DNA from: JAHFPN01 sp963765745
GTDB taxonomy: Bacteria > Pseudomonadota > Alphaproteobacteria > Rhizobiales > Xanthobacteraceae
Reading direction: 5' to 3'
Assembly (NCBI GenBank): GCA_963765745.1
Contig: CAVXXM010000011.1
Coordinates: 62,001-126,000 of the forward strand
Length of the DNA: 64,000 nucleotides
The stretch's first letter is position 1, and every line of letters begins with the position of its first letter. A program made the position numbers and the translations under genes. The notes under the pieces were generated by a model. It was not told the DNA's origin. It did not search any database and saw only the letters and a list, made by a program, of their open reading frames with translations. Positions 40,801-49,117 of this stretch are shown in pieces.

Positions 40801-41326
40801 GTTGCGCCGGGGCAAGCTCGTGCACGCGCTGCTGCATGCGCTGGTTCCGATTCCGCCGTCCGAGCGCTCGGATCGGGCCAAACGCTTTCTTGCCGATGCC
40901 GCCGATGTGACGGAGGTCGAGCGCGGCGCACTCGTCGCCGAGGCGATCGCGGTGCTCGACCATGCGGATTGCACAATGCTGTTTGGCGAAAACAGCCGGG
41001 GCGAGGTCCCGATTTTCGCGCGCCGGCTGATCGAAAGCGGCCCGATCGAAATAGCCGGCCGGATCGACCGTCTGGCCGAGACGGCAGACGCCGTGCACAT
41101 CGCCGATTTCAAGACCGACCGCGAACGGGCTTTGCCGGGCGACGAGCGGTTCAGCGCCTATGTGGGGCAGCTCGCGCTCTATCGCGAAGCGCTGAGGCCG
41201 CTCTACCCCGGCAAGGCCGTGCGCGCACATCTTGTGTGGACGGTTAAGCCGGCAATCGAGGAAATCCCCGGGGATGCGCTGGATGCCGCTTTTCAGCTCG
41301 CGATCCGCGACTTAGGCGCATCTTGA
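37841..41326 (+). CDS. addA: AddA, helicase-nuclease subunit of AddAB
   Basis: UvrD-like helicase with a RecB-family nuclease, 1161 residues from ATG 37841 (MIALPEDTRQAQENASDPAV). Helicase motifs are Walker A SANAGSGKTTVLVRR, motif Ia ILCLTYTKAAAAHMANEV, motif II ILIDEAQDTSPEQW, motif III FAVGDEKQSIFSFQGADP, motif V VMTVHGVKGLEAPIVVLAD and motif VI EEYRRLLYVAVTRAADAL. The C-terminal nuclease has HIADFKTDRE with the catalytic Asp and Lys. Translationally coupled to addB; trxA follows 73 bp later. Confidence 0.97.
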   Translation: MIALPEDTRQAQENASDPAVSAWVSANAGSGKTTVLVRRAIRLMMAGTPPARILCLTYTKAAAAHMANEVLRVLSAWVRLDDTALEKKLAEIDPAPVSDVRRVKARQLFAAALETPGGLKVQTIHAFCDRVLHQFPFEAWVPAGFEVMEEVGERDLLARARLSVLLEAASKRDGELGRALARAVAVASDQGLAAALDEAVRERRKLQRFFDHHGTNPKAAISAALGLAASQTLEALDREIVAGPNLPKSRWAKAAEALRSGTANDQKVAERLEAAISAATGDLIFRYLDVFLTGQGELRKAKSFITKAFRDSHPDLAKRLDDELARIEGLLDTRHAIAARERSAALLTLAGAVIGRYEKMKAGRGVLDFGDLVGKTADLLSDTAAAWVHYKLDGGIDHILIDEAQDTSPEQWTVIERLAEEFFAGRGAREDRTRTIFAVGDEKQSIFSFQGADPARFDEMRRKFIGRSESAKLKFHNEKLKLSFRSMPGVLTAIDTVFKRPEAHVGLSSSDPGKTVHEAIRKEAPALVELWPTLKPDPKDDEDGLAWDAPLDAQAETNPAVKLARQIAAAIAHWTGGGLAVTDRRTRKTRAARAGDIIVLVRRRGVLFEAILRALKDKGVPVAGADRLDLVEHIAVMDLMALVDALLLEHDDLSLACALKSPLFGLTDDDLMALAPGRTGSLAAALDEKAKTDARFKPAAGKLARWRAEARKLRPFDFLSRVLGRDRGRELILGRLGDEAADAIDELLARALAYEQTEAPTLAGFVAFLRRAGAEVKRDLEIESPAVRVMTVHGVKGLEAPIVVLADTTGIPADGRHDPRLLTLPVPGAPPGAPEAPVWALGRKLDSKNLGGARSAAHGKREEEYRRLLYVAVTRAADALVVCGYESERSKLPEGCWYQLVHDALKADMEEQDAPGFAGKVWRLKPTPPQSAEKQPAPALARIAEPAWLKRPAPPPTPLTQVIAPSRAMADAVFERSRSAPAAGLDPLRRGKLVHALLHALVPIPPSERSDRAKRFLADAADVTEVERGALVAEAIAVLDHADCTMLFGENSRGEVPIFARRLIESGPIEIAGRIDRLAETADAVHIADFKTDRERALPGDERFSAYVGQLALYREALRPLYPGKAVRAHLVWTVKPAIEEIPGDALDAAFQLAIRDLGAS

Positions 41327-41399
41327 CCCTGGGGGCCCGCGTCCCTAGGTATCTCCCGCCCAAGGGCCCCGATTCCCCACGCCATTACCGAGGTATGCC

Positions 41400-41720
41400 A
41401 TGGCTGTCGCCAAGGTTTCCGACTCGTCTTTCGACGCGGACGTACTCAAGTCCGCCGATCCTGTGCTGGTGGATTTCTGGGCCGAATGGTGCGGGCCCTG
41501 CCGCGTGATCGCGCCCATGCTCGAAGAGGTCGCGGCCGAATTGCAGGGCAAGCTCAAGATCGTGAAGCTCAATGTCGATGAGAACCCGCAGACCGCGTCC
41601 AAATACGGGATCATGTCGATCCCGACGCTGATGATCTTCAAGAACGGCCAGATGGCCTCGCGCCAGATCGGCGCGGTGCCCAAGCCCAAGATCGTGCAGT
41701 GGATCCAAGGCGCGATCTAA
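41400..41720 (+). CDS. trxA: Thioredoxin
   Basis: General cytoplasmic disulfide reductase, 106 residues. The active site is DFWAEWCGPCRVIAPML with the Cys-Gly-Pro-Cys pair, and the cis-proline segment is SIPTLMIFKNGQ. Length is that of canonical Trx1. The addA-trxA-folC neighbourhood is conserved in Hyphomicrobiales. It faces folC convergently across a 129-bp gap holding an inverted repeat. Confidence 0.97.
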   Translation: MAVAKVSDSSFDADVLKSADPVLVDFWAEWCGPCRVIAPMLEEVAAELQGKLKIVKLNVDENPQTASKYGIMSIPTLMIFKNGQMASRQIGAVPKPKIVQWIQGAI

Positions 41721-41752
41721 GTCGCGATCTTCTGAAAACGAATTCTCTGATG

Positions 41753-41842
41753 ATGGCCGGGACGTCAGGCGCGAAGACGGCGCGGCGTTTACCCTTGGGC
41801 GCGCCAAAGGCGCGACCCGAGGGCGCCTTTTGCCCGGCCATC
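41753..41842. repeat. Long inverted repeat between convergent trxA and folC
   Basis: GATGGCCGG (41753-41761) is complementary to CCGGCCATC (41834-41842), 72 bases apart. The interior has further dyads (GGGCGCGCC, GGCGCGACCCGAGGGCGCC) and could fold into a long branched stem. The ends match the palindromes at 10064 and 14405, so this looks like a larger member of the same repeat family. Confidence 0.6.
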
Positions 41843-41849
41843 GCCGTTT

Positions 41850-43194
41850 CTAGACCGGCGGCGTGCCGTTCAGCGCCAGTACCTGTCCCGCCAGATAAAG
41901 CGAGCCGGTGATCAACACCCGCGGCGGCATTTCGAGGCCGAGCGCCTGAACGCGGTCGAGGGCGGCTTCCACGCTGGGCGCGGTTTCCGCCATCAGGCCT
42001 GCACGAGCCGCCGAGGCCGCAACCTGCTCCGGCGTGCGCGCGGTTTCGGCCGGAACCGGCACCGCGAACAGGTGGCGCGCCAGACCGGAAAAACAGGCGA
42101 GGAAGCCGTCGGCGTCCTTGGTGAACAAGAGACCGGCGACCAGCACGAGCGGGCGCGGGACTTTTTCCTCGAGCTCCGCGAGCGCGATGGCGACCGCGGC
42201 GGCGCCGGCGACATTGTGGCCGCCGTCGAGCCACAGTTCCGAGCCTTCGGGAAGCCGCGCGGCGAGCCTTCCGTGACCCAGGCGCTGCATGCGCGCCGGC
42301 CAATCGACCCGGATCATGCCGGCTTCGACGGCCGCGGCGGGCACGGCGAACGCGTTGGCTGCGCGCAATGTTGCGATCGCGGCACCGGCGTTCTCGATCT
42401 GATGGGGGCCCACCAGACGCGGGCGCGGCAGATCGAGCAGGCCCGATTCATCCGAATAAACCAGCCGCCCGCGCTCCTCATAGGCCTGCCAGTGCTCGCC
42501 CGAGACGAAGAGCCGGGCGCCGATGCGCGCCGCTTCGCCGCTCGATCGCCGCAAGCGCGTCCGGCTCCTGGCTGCGCGAGGATCGCGGGCGCGCCGCGGC
42601 TTCAGGATTCCCGCTTTCTCGGCGGCGATCTCGTTCAGCGTCGGACCGAGGAATTCCGTGTGGTCGATCGAGACCGGCATGATGAGGCTGGCGAGCGGCC
42701 GCTCGATCACGTTGGTGGCGTCCAGCCTGCCGCCGAGGCCGACTTCCAGAAGCAGCACGTCGGCCGGATGGCGCGAAAACAGCAGAAACGCCGCCGCGGT
42801 CGTGATCTCGAAGAACGTGATCGAATCCTCGGCGTTGGCGCGCTCGCAATCCATCAGCGCCTCGGCCAGCGCCTCGTCGCCGACCAGACGGCCGGTGCCC
42901 CGGTGCGCGAGGCGGAAGCGCTCGTTGAAGCGCACCAGATTGCGGCGAGGTATAGACGTGGACGCCGTGGCCGGCCGCTTCCAGCATCGCGCGCAGGAAG
43001 GCGATGGCCGAGCCCTTGCCGTTGGTGCCGGCGACGTGGATCACCGGCGGCAGCTTGCGCTCGGGATGGCCGAGGCGGGCCAGTAAACGTTCAAGCCGGC
43101 CGAGCGAGAGGTCGATGCGCTTGGGGTGCAGCCGCCCGAGCCGCGCGATGACGGCCTCGGTAGCCTCCCGGGCGCGCGCCGCGCCCGCGCTCAT
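41850..43194 (-). CDS. folC: Folylpolyglutamate/dihydrofolate synthase (four frameshifts)
   Basis: FolC adds glutamate to dihydropteroate and to folates. The start is ATG 43194 (MSAGAARAREATEAVIARLG), overlapping the accD stop. The P-loop is IHVAGTNGKGSAIAFLRAML, and later motifs include FEITTAAAFLLF, DHTEFLGPTLNEIAAEKAGI and LWLDGGHNVAGA. The frame breaks near 42938-42943, after HVYTSP, and three times between 42531 and 42600. Removing one base at each site restores GILKRGAPAILA, QQEPDALAAIERR and AARIGARLF, for about 446 residues in total. All four look like single-base insertions from poor-quality sequence. The enzyme is normally essential. Confidence 0.88.
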
Positions 43195-44090
43195 GACGCC
43201 TCCGCCGGCGCCCCCACGGGCACCGGCAGCGAGCGGGCGGCCGCGGGCGCCTTGGTCATGAGGCGGCACAGGCGCGAGATCGTCGCGCGCAGCTCACGCC
43301 GATGGACCACCATGTCCACCATGCCGTGGTCGCGCAGGTATTCGGCGCGCTGGAAGCCTTCCGGCAGCTTCTCGCGGATGGTCTGCTCGATCACGCGCGG
43401 CCCGGCGAAGCCGATGAGCGCGCCGGGTTCGGCGATCTGCACGTCGCCGAGCATGGCGTAGGAGGCGGTGACGCCGCCGGTCGTGGGATTCGTCAGCACG
43501 ACGATATAGGGCTGCTTGGCCTGGCGCAGATTGAGCACCGCGACCGTGGTGCGCGGCAGCTGCATCAGCGACAGAATTCCCTCCTGCATGCGCGCGCCGC
43601 CCGAGGCCGCGAACAGGATGCAGGGCGTGCTCTTCTCGGCCGCGGTGTCGAGCGCCTTGATGATGGCTTCGGCCGCCGCCATGCCGAGCGAGCCGCCCAT
43701 GAAATCGAAATCCTGCACGGCGATGACGACCGGCAGGCCGTCGAGCTTGCCGAAGCCGACTTTCACCGCGTCGTTCAAGCCGGTCTTGGCGCGGGCGTCC
43801 TTCAGGCGATCGGCATAGCGGCGCTCGTCGCGGAATTTCAGCGGATCGACCGGCACCTGCGGCAGTTGCACGTCGAACCAGGTCTCGCCGTCGAACATGG
43901 ACTTGAGGCGGGCCGCCGCGCCCATGCGCATGTGGTAGTTCGAGCCTGGGATCACCCACTGGTTCGCCTCGACGTCCTTGTGGAAGACGAGCTGGCCGGT
44001 CTCCGGACACTTGATCCAGAGATTCTCCGGCACTTCTCGGCGCTGCAGGAAGTTTCGAAGCTTCGGCGCGACTTTGGAAATCCAGTTCAT
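43191..44090 (-). CDS. accD: Acetyl-CoA carboxylase carboxyltransferase beta subunit, zinc-ribbon degenerate
   Basis: AccD with AccA transfers carboxyl from biotin to acetyl-CoA, giving malonyl-CoA for fatty-acid synthesis. The start is ATG 44090 (MNWISKVAPKLRNFL), 299 residues. The crotonase-like core is well conserved (FAASGGARMQEGILSLMQ, NPTTGGVTASYAMLGD, GFAGPRVIEQTIREKLPEGF). The N-terminal zinc ribbon is not: IKCPETGQ keeps one Cys of the first pair, and WVIPGSNYHMRM has none of the second, so three of four ligands are missing. From memory, Rhodopseudomonas-type AccD shows the same loss. It lies between trpA (2 bp upstream) and folC (overlapping), a conserved arrangement. Confidence 0.94.
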   Translation of the reverse strand: MNWISKVAPKLRNFLQRREVPENLWIKCPETGQLVFHKDVEANQWVIPGSNYHMRMGAAARLKSMFDGETWFDVQLPQVPVDPLKFRDERRYADRLKDARAKTGLNDAVKVGFGKLDGLPVVIAVQDFDFMGGSLGMAAAEAIIKALDTAAEKSTPCILFAASGGARMQEGILSLMQLPRTTVAVLNLRQAKQPYIVVLTNPTTGGVTASYAMLGDVQIAEPGALIGFAGPRVIEQTIREKLPEGFQRAEYLRDHGMVDMVVHRRELRATISRLCRLMTKAPAAARSLPVPVGAPAEAS

Positions 44091-44092
44091 GT

Positions 44093-44931
44093 TCACTCCG
44101 CCGCGACCCGACGCGCCGAGCGTACGCCACGGGCAAGCTCGGCGACGAGATCGGTGACGCTCTTTACAGTGCGCGCGCTGGCCTTGCCGCTTGCGTCGAG
44201 GCTTTGCCGCACCGCCTCGACCAGCGCCGATCCTACCACGACCGCGTCGGCGCGCTCGGCGATGCGCTGCGCATCCGCGGCGGTGCGCACGCCGAAGCCG
44301 ACCGCGATGGGCAGCTTGGTGTGGCGCTTGATGCGGGCGACCGCGGCATTGACCTTGCCCGAATCGGGCGCCGCGGCGCCGGTGATGCCGGTGATCGAGA
44401 CGTAATAGACGAAGCCCGAGGTGTTCTTCAGCACCGTGGGCAAGCGCTTGTCGTCGGTGGTGGGGGTGGCGAGCCGGATGAAGGCGATGCCGGCCTTGAG
44501 CGCCGGCAGGCAAAGCTCCTCGTCCTCCTCGGGCGGCAGATCGACGACGATCAGCCCGTCGACGCCGGCGCCTTTCGCGTCCTTGAGGAAACGATCGACG
44601 CCATAGACATAGATCGGATTGTAATAACCCATGAGCACGATCGGCGTGGCGTCATCCTGCTTGCGGAAGGCGCGCACCAGCTCGAGCGTCTTCTTCATGT
44701 TTTGGCCGGCATGCAGCGCGCGCAGCGACGATGCCTGGACCGCCGGGCCGTCGGCCATGGGATCGGTGAACGGCATGCCGAGCTCGATCACGTCGGCGCC
44801 GGCCTTGGGCAGCGCGTTCAGGATCGCAAGCGAAGTCGCGTAATCCGGATCGCCGGCGGTGACGAAAGTCACCAGCCCGGCGCGGCCTTCGCTGCGAGCG
44901 CGGCGAAGCGGGTGTCGATGCGCGTGGTCAT
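44093..44931 (-). CDS. trpA: Tryptophan synthase alpha chain (one frameshift near start)
   Basis: TrpA cleaves indole-3-glycerol phosphate to indole, which passes to TrpB. Expected N-terminus MTTRIDTRFAAL reads from ATG 44931; the frame then breaks near 44895-44900, where one base is missing, and continues SEGRAGLVTFVTAGDPD. Corrected length is about 279 residues. Catalytic Glu and Asp are in VIELGMPFTDPMADGPA and DGLIVVDLPPEE, and phosphate-binding loops are TGAAAPD and GFGVRTA. An alternative in-frame ATG at 44965 would avoid the frameshift but gives a non-conserved N-terminus. It is 2 bp upstream of accD. Confidence 0.92.
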
Positions 44932-45221
44932 GTGTGTTCAGACTCAACCGCGGCTCGGCAATCATCTTCTACTCTATCGTCTTGTCCCCGCTTCTCCTTT
45001 TTGAGGCCGATACTGCGATGTTGATGGTGCCGAGCCATTGTGCCAAGCTGACGAAGCTATAGATCCATTCTTTGTGCGACGTCATCGAACAAGTGCGCGC
45101 TGGGACTTAGTCGCCATCTTTGGCGAAATACATCAATGAAACCGGCCGAGACTGGCGGCTAAATCGCCAAACGAAGATAAAAATTCCCAGTGCAAGCAGC
45201 TCCAACCATGAGAGGCTGCGC
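44932..45221. other. trpB-trpA spacer without a gene
   Basis: This 290-bp spacer is AT-richer than its surroundings. I followed both strands and found no frame above about 40 codons with a sensible start. An AAAAAGGAGA stretch (minus strand, about 44993-45002) resembles a ribosome binding site but lies some 60 bases from the trpA ATG. Confidence 0.6.
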
Positions 45222-46436
<1,215 letters not shown>

Positions 46437-46440
<4 letters not shown>

Positions 46441-47126
46441 GACGCCTTCTCCCGCACGGCATCGAGGCTGCCAGCCGCCTGGCGCGCGGCGGCCACGAAG
46501 GCCTTGATCTTGTTCCCGTCCTTGACCCCGGGGGCGCTCTCGACGCCCGACGATACGTCGACGGCGTCCGGCCGCACGATGCGGATCGCGTCCACGACGT
46601 TCTCCGGCGTGAGCCCGCCGGAGAGCATGATCGGCTTGTTGCGCTCGACGCGCGACAACAGCGTCCAGTCGAAGGCGCGGCCGTGGCCGCCGGGCCGGGT
46701 GGCGTCCTTGGGTGGGCGGGCGTCGAACAGCAGCCGATCGGCGACCGCATTATAGGAAGCGACCGCCGAAAGGTCGGCGGCCTCGGCGACCGCGATCGCC
46801 TTCATCAAAGGGCGCGTGAAGCGTTTGCGGATCTCGGCGACGCGGGCCGGACTCTCGGCGCCATGCAGCTGCAAAATGTCCGGCGAAACCTCGGTGACGA
46901 TGCGCGACAGCAGCGTATCGTCCGCATCGACCACCAGCGCGACCACCAGCGCGCGGCCCCGCGCGCGCGCGGCGAGCTTTGCCGCATCAGTGAGCGAAAC
47001 GGCGCGCGGGCTCGGCGGAAAAAACACCAGCCCGACCAGATCGGCGCCGGCGGCAAGCGCCGCGTCCATGGCGCGCGGCTCGTTGATGCCGCAGATTTTC
47101 ACCTCAAGCATGCTGTTCGATGACAT
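46437..47126 (-). CDS. trpF: Phosphoribosylanthranilate isomerase
   Basis: TrpF performs the Amadori rearrangement in tryptophan synthesis. It has 229 residues and a TIM-barrel fold. The general base Cys is in LEVKICGINEPRA at the N-terminus, the general acid Asp is expected in ALVVALVVDADD, and the phosphate-binding strands are PIMLSGGLTPENV and DVSSGVESAPGVKD. It is the first gene of trpF-trpB-trpA-accD-folC, and its stop overlaps the trpB start. The other trp genes (E, G, D, C) are not in this window. Confidence 0.95.
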
Positions 47127-47185
47127 GAGGCCGTACCGATGTCCACCGCCGCGGAAAGCGGCGGAAACTTCGTCGGATCAAGCGC

Positions 47186-47551
47186 TTAGTCGCGGTCCTG
47201 GCCGAACACGCCCGGCCGCGCCGGCAAGGCCGGGATGCGCGCCGCGGTCTGGAAATCGGCCTTGTTGCGTTGTTCGACTTCGGCCTTGAGCCGCGCATTC
47301 TCGCGCTCGGCGCGGCGCGCGGCGAACCGCCAGCGCAGTTTGCCGAAAGAGACCACGATGCCGCCCACCAGCACGCCGACGATCACCGCGCCGAAAATCA
47401 CCGCGAACAGCGGCACGGTGAGCGCGAAGGCCGGGCTCGCGCGCGAGAACGGGTCGAAGGAGACGACGACGTCGGCGCGATTGGCGACCGCGAACAGGAC
47501 GATCGCGACCGACAAGGGCAGCAAAAGTATCCAGGCGAGGAGTCTGCGCAT
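47186..47551 (-). CDS. lapA: LapA-domain inner-membrane protein
   Basis: A 121-residue protein with two membrane helices (LAWILLLPLSVAIVLFAVAN and FALTVPLFAVIFGAVIVGVL), then a basic helical tail with KLRWRFAARRAERENARLKA. This matches the LapA (lipopolysaccharide assembly protein A, DUF1049) architecture: two helices and a coiled coil. In E. coli LapA works with LapB in LPS assembly. No LapB is nearby, so function here is inferred from family only. It lies between ihfB and trpF, a common alphaproteobacterial neighbourhood. Confidence 0.82.
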   Translation of the reverse strand: MRRLLAWILLLPLSVAIVLFAVANRADVVVSFDPFSRASPAFALTVPLFAVIFGAVIVGVLVGGIVVSFGKLRWRFAARRAERENARLKAEVEQRNKADFQTAARIPALPARPGVFGQDRD

Positions 47552-47583
47552 TGGAGACTCCGTTGCGGCGCGGTCTGCGAGGG

Positions 47584-47871
47584 TCAGCGGCGCGGGCGGT
47601 TCAACCGCTCGCGCATTTCCTTGCCGGTCTTGAAATAGGGCACGACCTTCTCGGCCACCTTCACCTGGGCGCCGGTGCGCGGATTGCGCCCGAGGCGGGC
47701 CGGGCGCGCCTTGGTCGAGAACGCGCCGAAGCCGCGCAATTCGACGCGGTCGCCGCGCGACAGCGCGTTGGTGACCTCATCGAGGATCGCGTCCACGATG
47801 TTCTCGACATCGCGCTGATAGAGATGCGGATTGGATTCCGCGATCTTCTGAACGAGCTCGGATTTGATCAT
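47584..47871 (-). CDS. ihfB: Integration host factor beta subunit
   Basis: IHF-beta dimerises with IhfA to bend DNA in recombination, replication and sigma-54 transcription. The 95-residue protein starts MIKSELVQKIAESNPHLYQR; the DNA-contacting arm with the intercalating proline is GRNPRTGAQVKV. The Leu-Tyr-Gln-Arg-Asp start and chain length favour IhfB over HU. It sits between sppA and lapA on the minus strand. RpoN, which often needs IHF, is also encoded in this window at 55 kb. Confidence 0.95.
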   Translation of the reverse strand: MIKSELVQKIAESNPHLYQRDVENIVDAILDEVTNALSRGDRVELRGFGAFSTKARPARLGRNPRTGAQVKVAEKVVPYFKTGKEMRERLNRPRR

Positions 47872-47927
47872 TTCGCCCAGCCCCCCCGAGCGGAATATGT
47901 AAACGATCCGAAAGACTTGGCAGACCT

Positions 47928-48899
47928 TCAGTCGGTCAAGGGAGGCTGCCAGATGGCCAAAAGGCCGTCAAGTTGGGCCCGCGCGGCGGCACTGATGATG
48001 GCTTCGCCGCCGACCAGCGCACCGAGCGCGGGCAGGCCGAGCGACTCCGCGACGGCCGCGAGCGCGCCAAGCCAGCGGAACTCGGAACCGAGGCTGCGGG
48101 TCCGCCAGTCGCGCACCACGAGATCCTCACTGACGCCCTTGTTGGCCTTGAGCCAAGCGCGCGCCGCGCGCTCGTCGCCGATCTGGTCGACGAGATTGAT
48201 CGGCATGGCCTGGGCCGCGCTGAACACGCGTCCGTCGGAGGCGAGCGCGAGCTTGGCGTCGTCGAGACCGCGCCTCTCGCGCACCAGATTCTTGAACCAG
48301 CCATAGGTGTCGTCGACCAGATTCTTGATCGCAGCCTTGGCCTCGGGGCTGGTCGGCTCGAAGCCGTTGGGCGAGGCCTTGAGCGGCGACGATTTGATCT
48401 CCTCGACCGCGACGCCGACGTGCTTCAGCAGCTCGTAGAAGTTCGGATACTGGAAAATAACGCCGACCGAGCCGACAATCGCCGTGCGCGGCGCAAAAAT
48501 GCGCTCGGTGCCGAGCGCCGCGATATAGGCGCCCGACGCTGCGATGCCTTCGACCACGGCGACGGTCGGCTTTTTCCCGGCGAGGCGGCGGATTCCTTCA
48601 TAGAGCGCCTCGGAGCCGGCGACCGTGCCGCCCGGGCTGTTGATCGAGATGATCACCGCCTCGGCGCCGGACTTGCCGATTTCCTCCAGTAGTTCGAGCC
48701 GCACGCGGTCGCTGCGGATCAGGCCGCCGATGGTGACGCGCGCCACATGCGGGCTGCTGTTGCCGAAGTAGCGATTGTCGCCCGACGCGGCGGCCCAGCC
48801 GATGCCGGCGACGATGGCGAGCAGCGCGATCACGCGCCAAAAAGTGAGCTTGCGCCGCAGGCGGCGGCGATCGACGATGGCATCAACCTCGAAGGACAT
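47928..48899 (-). CDS. sppA: Signal peptide peptidase SppA, short form
   Basis: A membrane-bound S49-family serine protease that degrades cleaved signal peptides. It has 323 residues, with one N-terminal membrane helix (VIALLAIVAGIGWAAA). The nucleophilic Ser is in VEGIAASGAYIAAL and the Lys general base in EIKSSPLKASPNG, the serine-lysine dyad of the short SppA type, which forms an octamer from a single catalytic domain. It is upstream of ihfB on the same strand. Confidence 0.93.
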   Translation of the reverse strand: MSFEVDAIVDRRRLRRKLTFWRVIALLAIVAGIGWAAASGDNRYFGNSSPHVARVTIGGLIRSDRVRLELLEEIGKSGAEAVIISINSPGGTVAGSEALYEGIRRLAGKKPTVAVVEGIAASGAYIAALGTERIFAPRTAIVGSVGVIFQYPNFYELLKHVGVAVEEIKSSPLKASPNGFEPTSPEAKAAIKNLVDDTYGWFKNLVRERRGLDDAKLALASDGRVFSAAQAMPINLVDQIGDERAARAWLKANKGVSEDLVVRDWRTRSLGSEFRWLGALAAVAESLGLPALGALVGGEAIISAAARAQLDGLLAIWQPPLTD

Positions 48900-49019
48900 T
48901 TTGGGCCTCCATGGGCGGCGCGAAGGGGCGCCTCCCCGATTCGCGCGACTGTAGCCCGCCCTGCGGCGGCTTCAAGGCATTGTTAGAAAAGGGGTAATCG
49001 AAACGGAAACGGCGGGCAT

Positions 49020-49081
49020 GCAAGCCGGGCCGGGCCGGCTTGCGCAGCTTAACTGCCGAAGTCGCGCAAGTGCGACTTCGG
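49020..49081 (-). terminator. Two hairpins downstream of rpsA
   Basis: CCGAAGTCGC (49056-49065) pairs with GCGACTTCGG (49072-49081), a perfect 10-bp stem, and GCAAGCCGG (49020-49028) pairs with CCGGCTTGC (49035-49043). Both lie past the rpsA stop on the minus strand. Neither has an immediate T-run, so they may be 3'-end stabilisers rather than true terminators. Confidence 0.45.
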
Positions 49082-49117
49082 CCGCCCGCCGTTACGTCCC
49101 GAAGGGCCGTTCGCGGC

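Noticed and set aside
44969..45086. A small peptide gene between trpB and trpA
   Set aside because: Careful reading of the minus strand shows a stop (TAA) after eight codons of the best ATG; there is no open frame.
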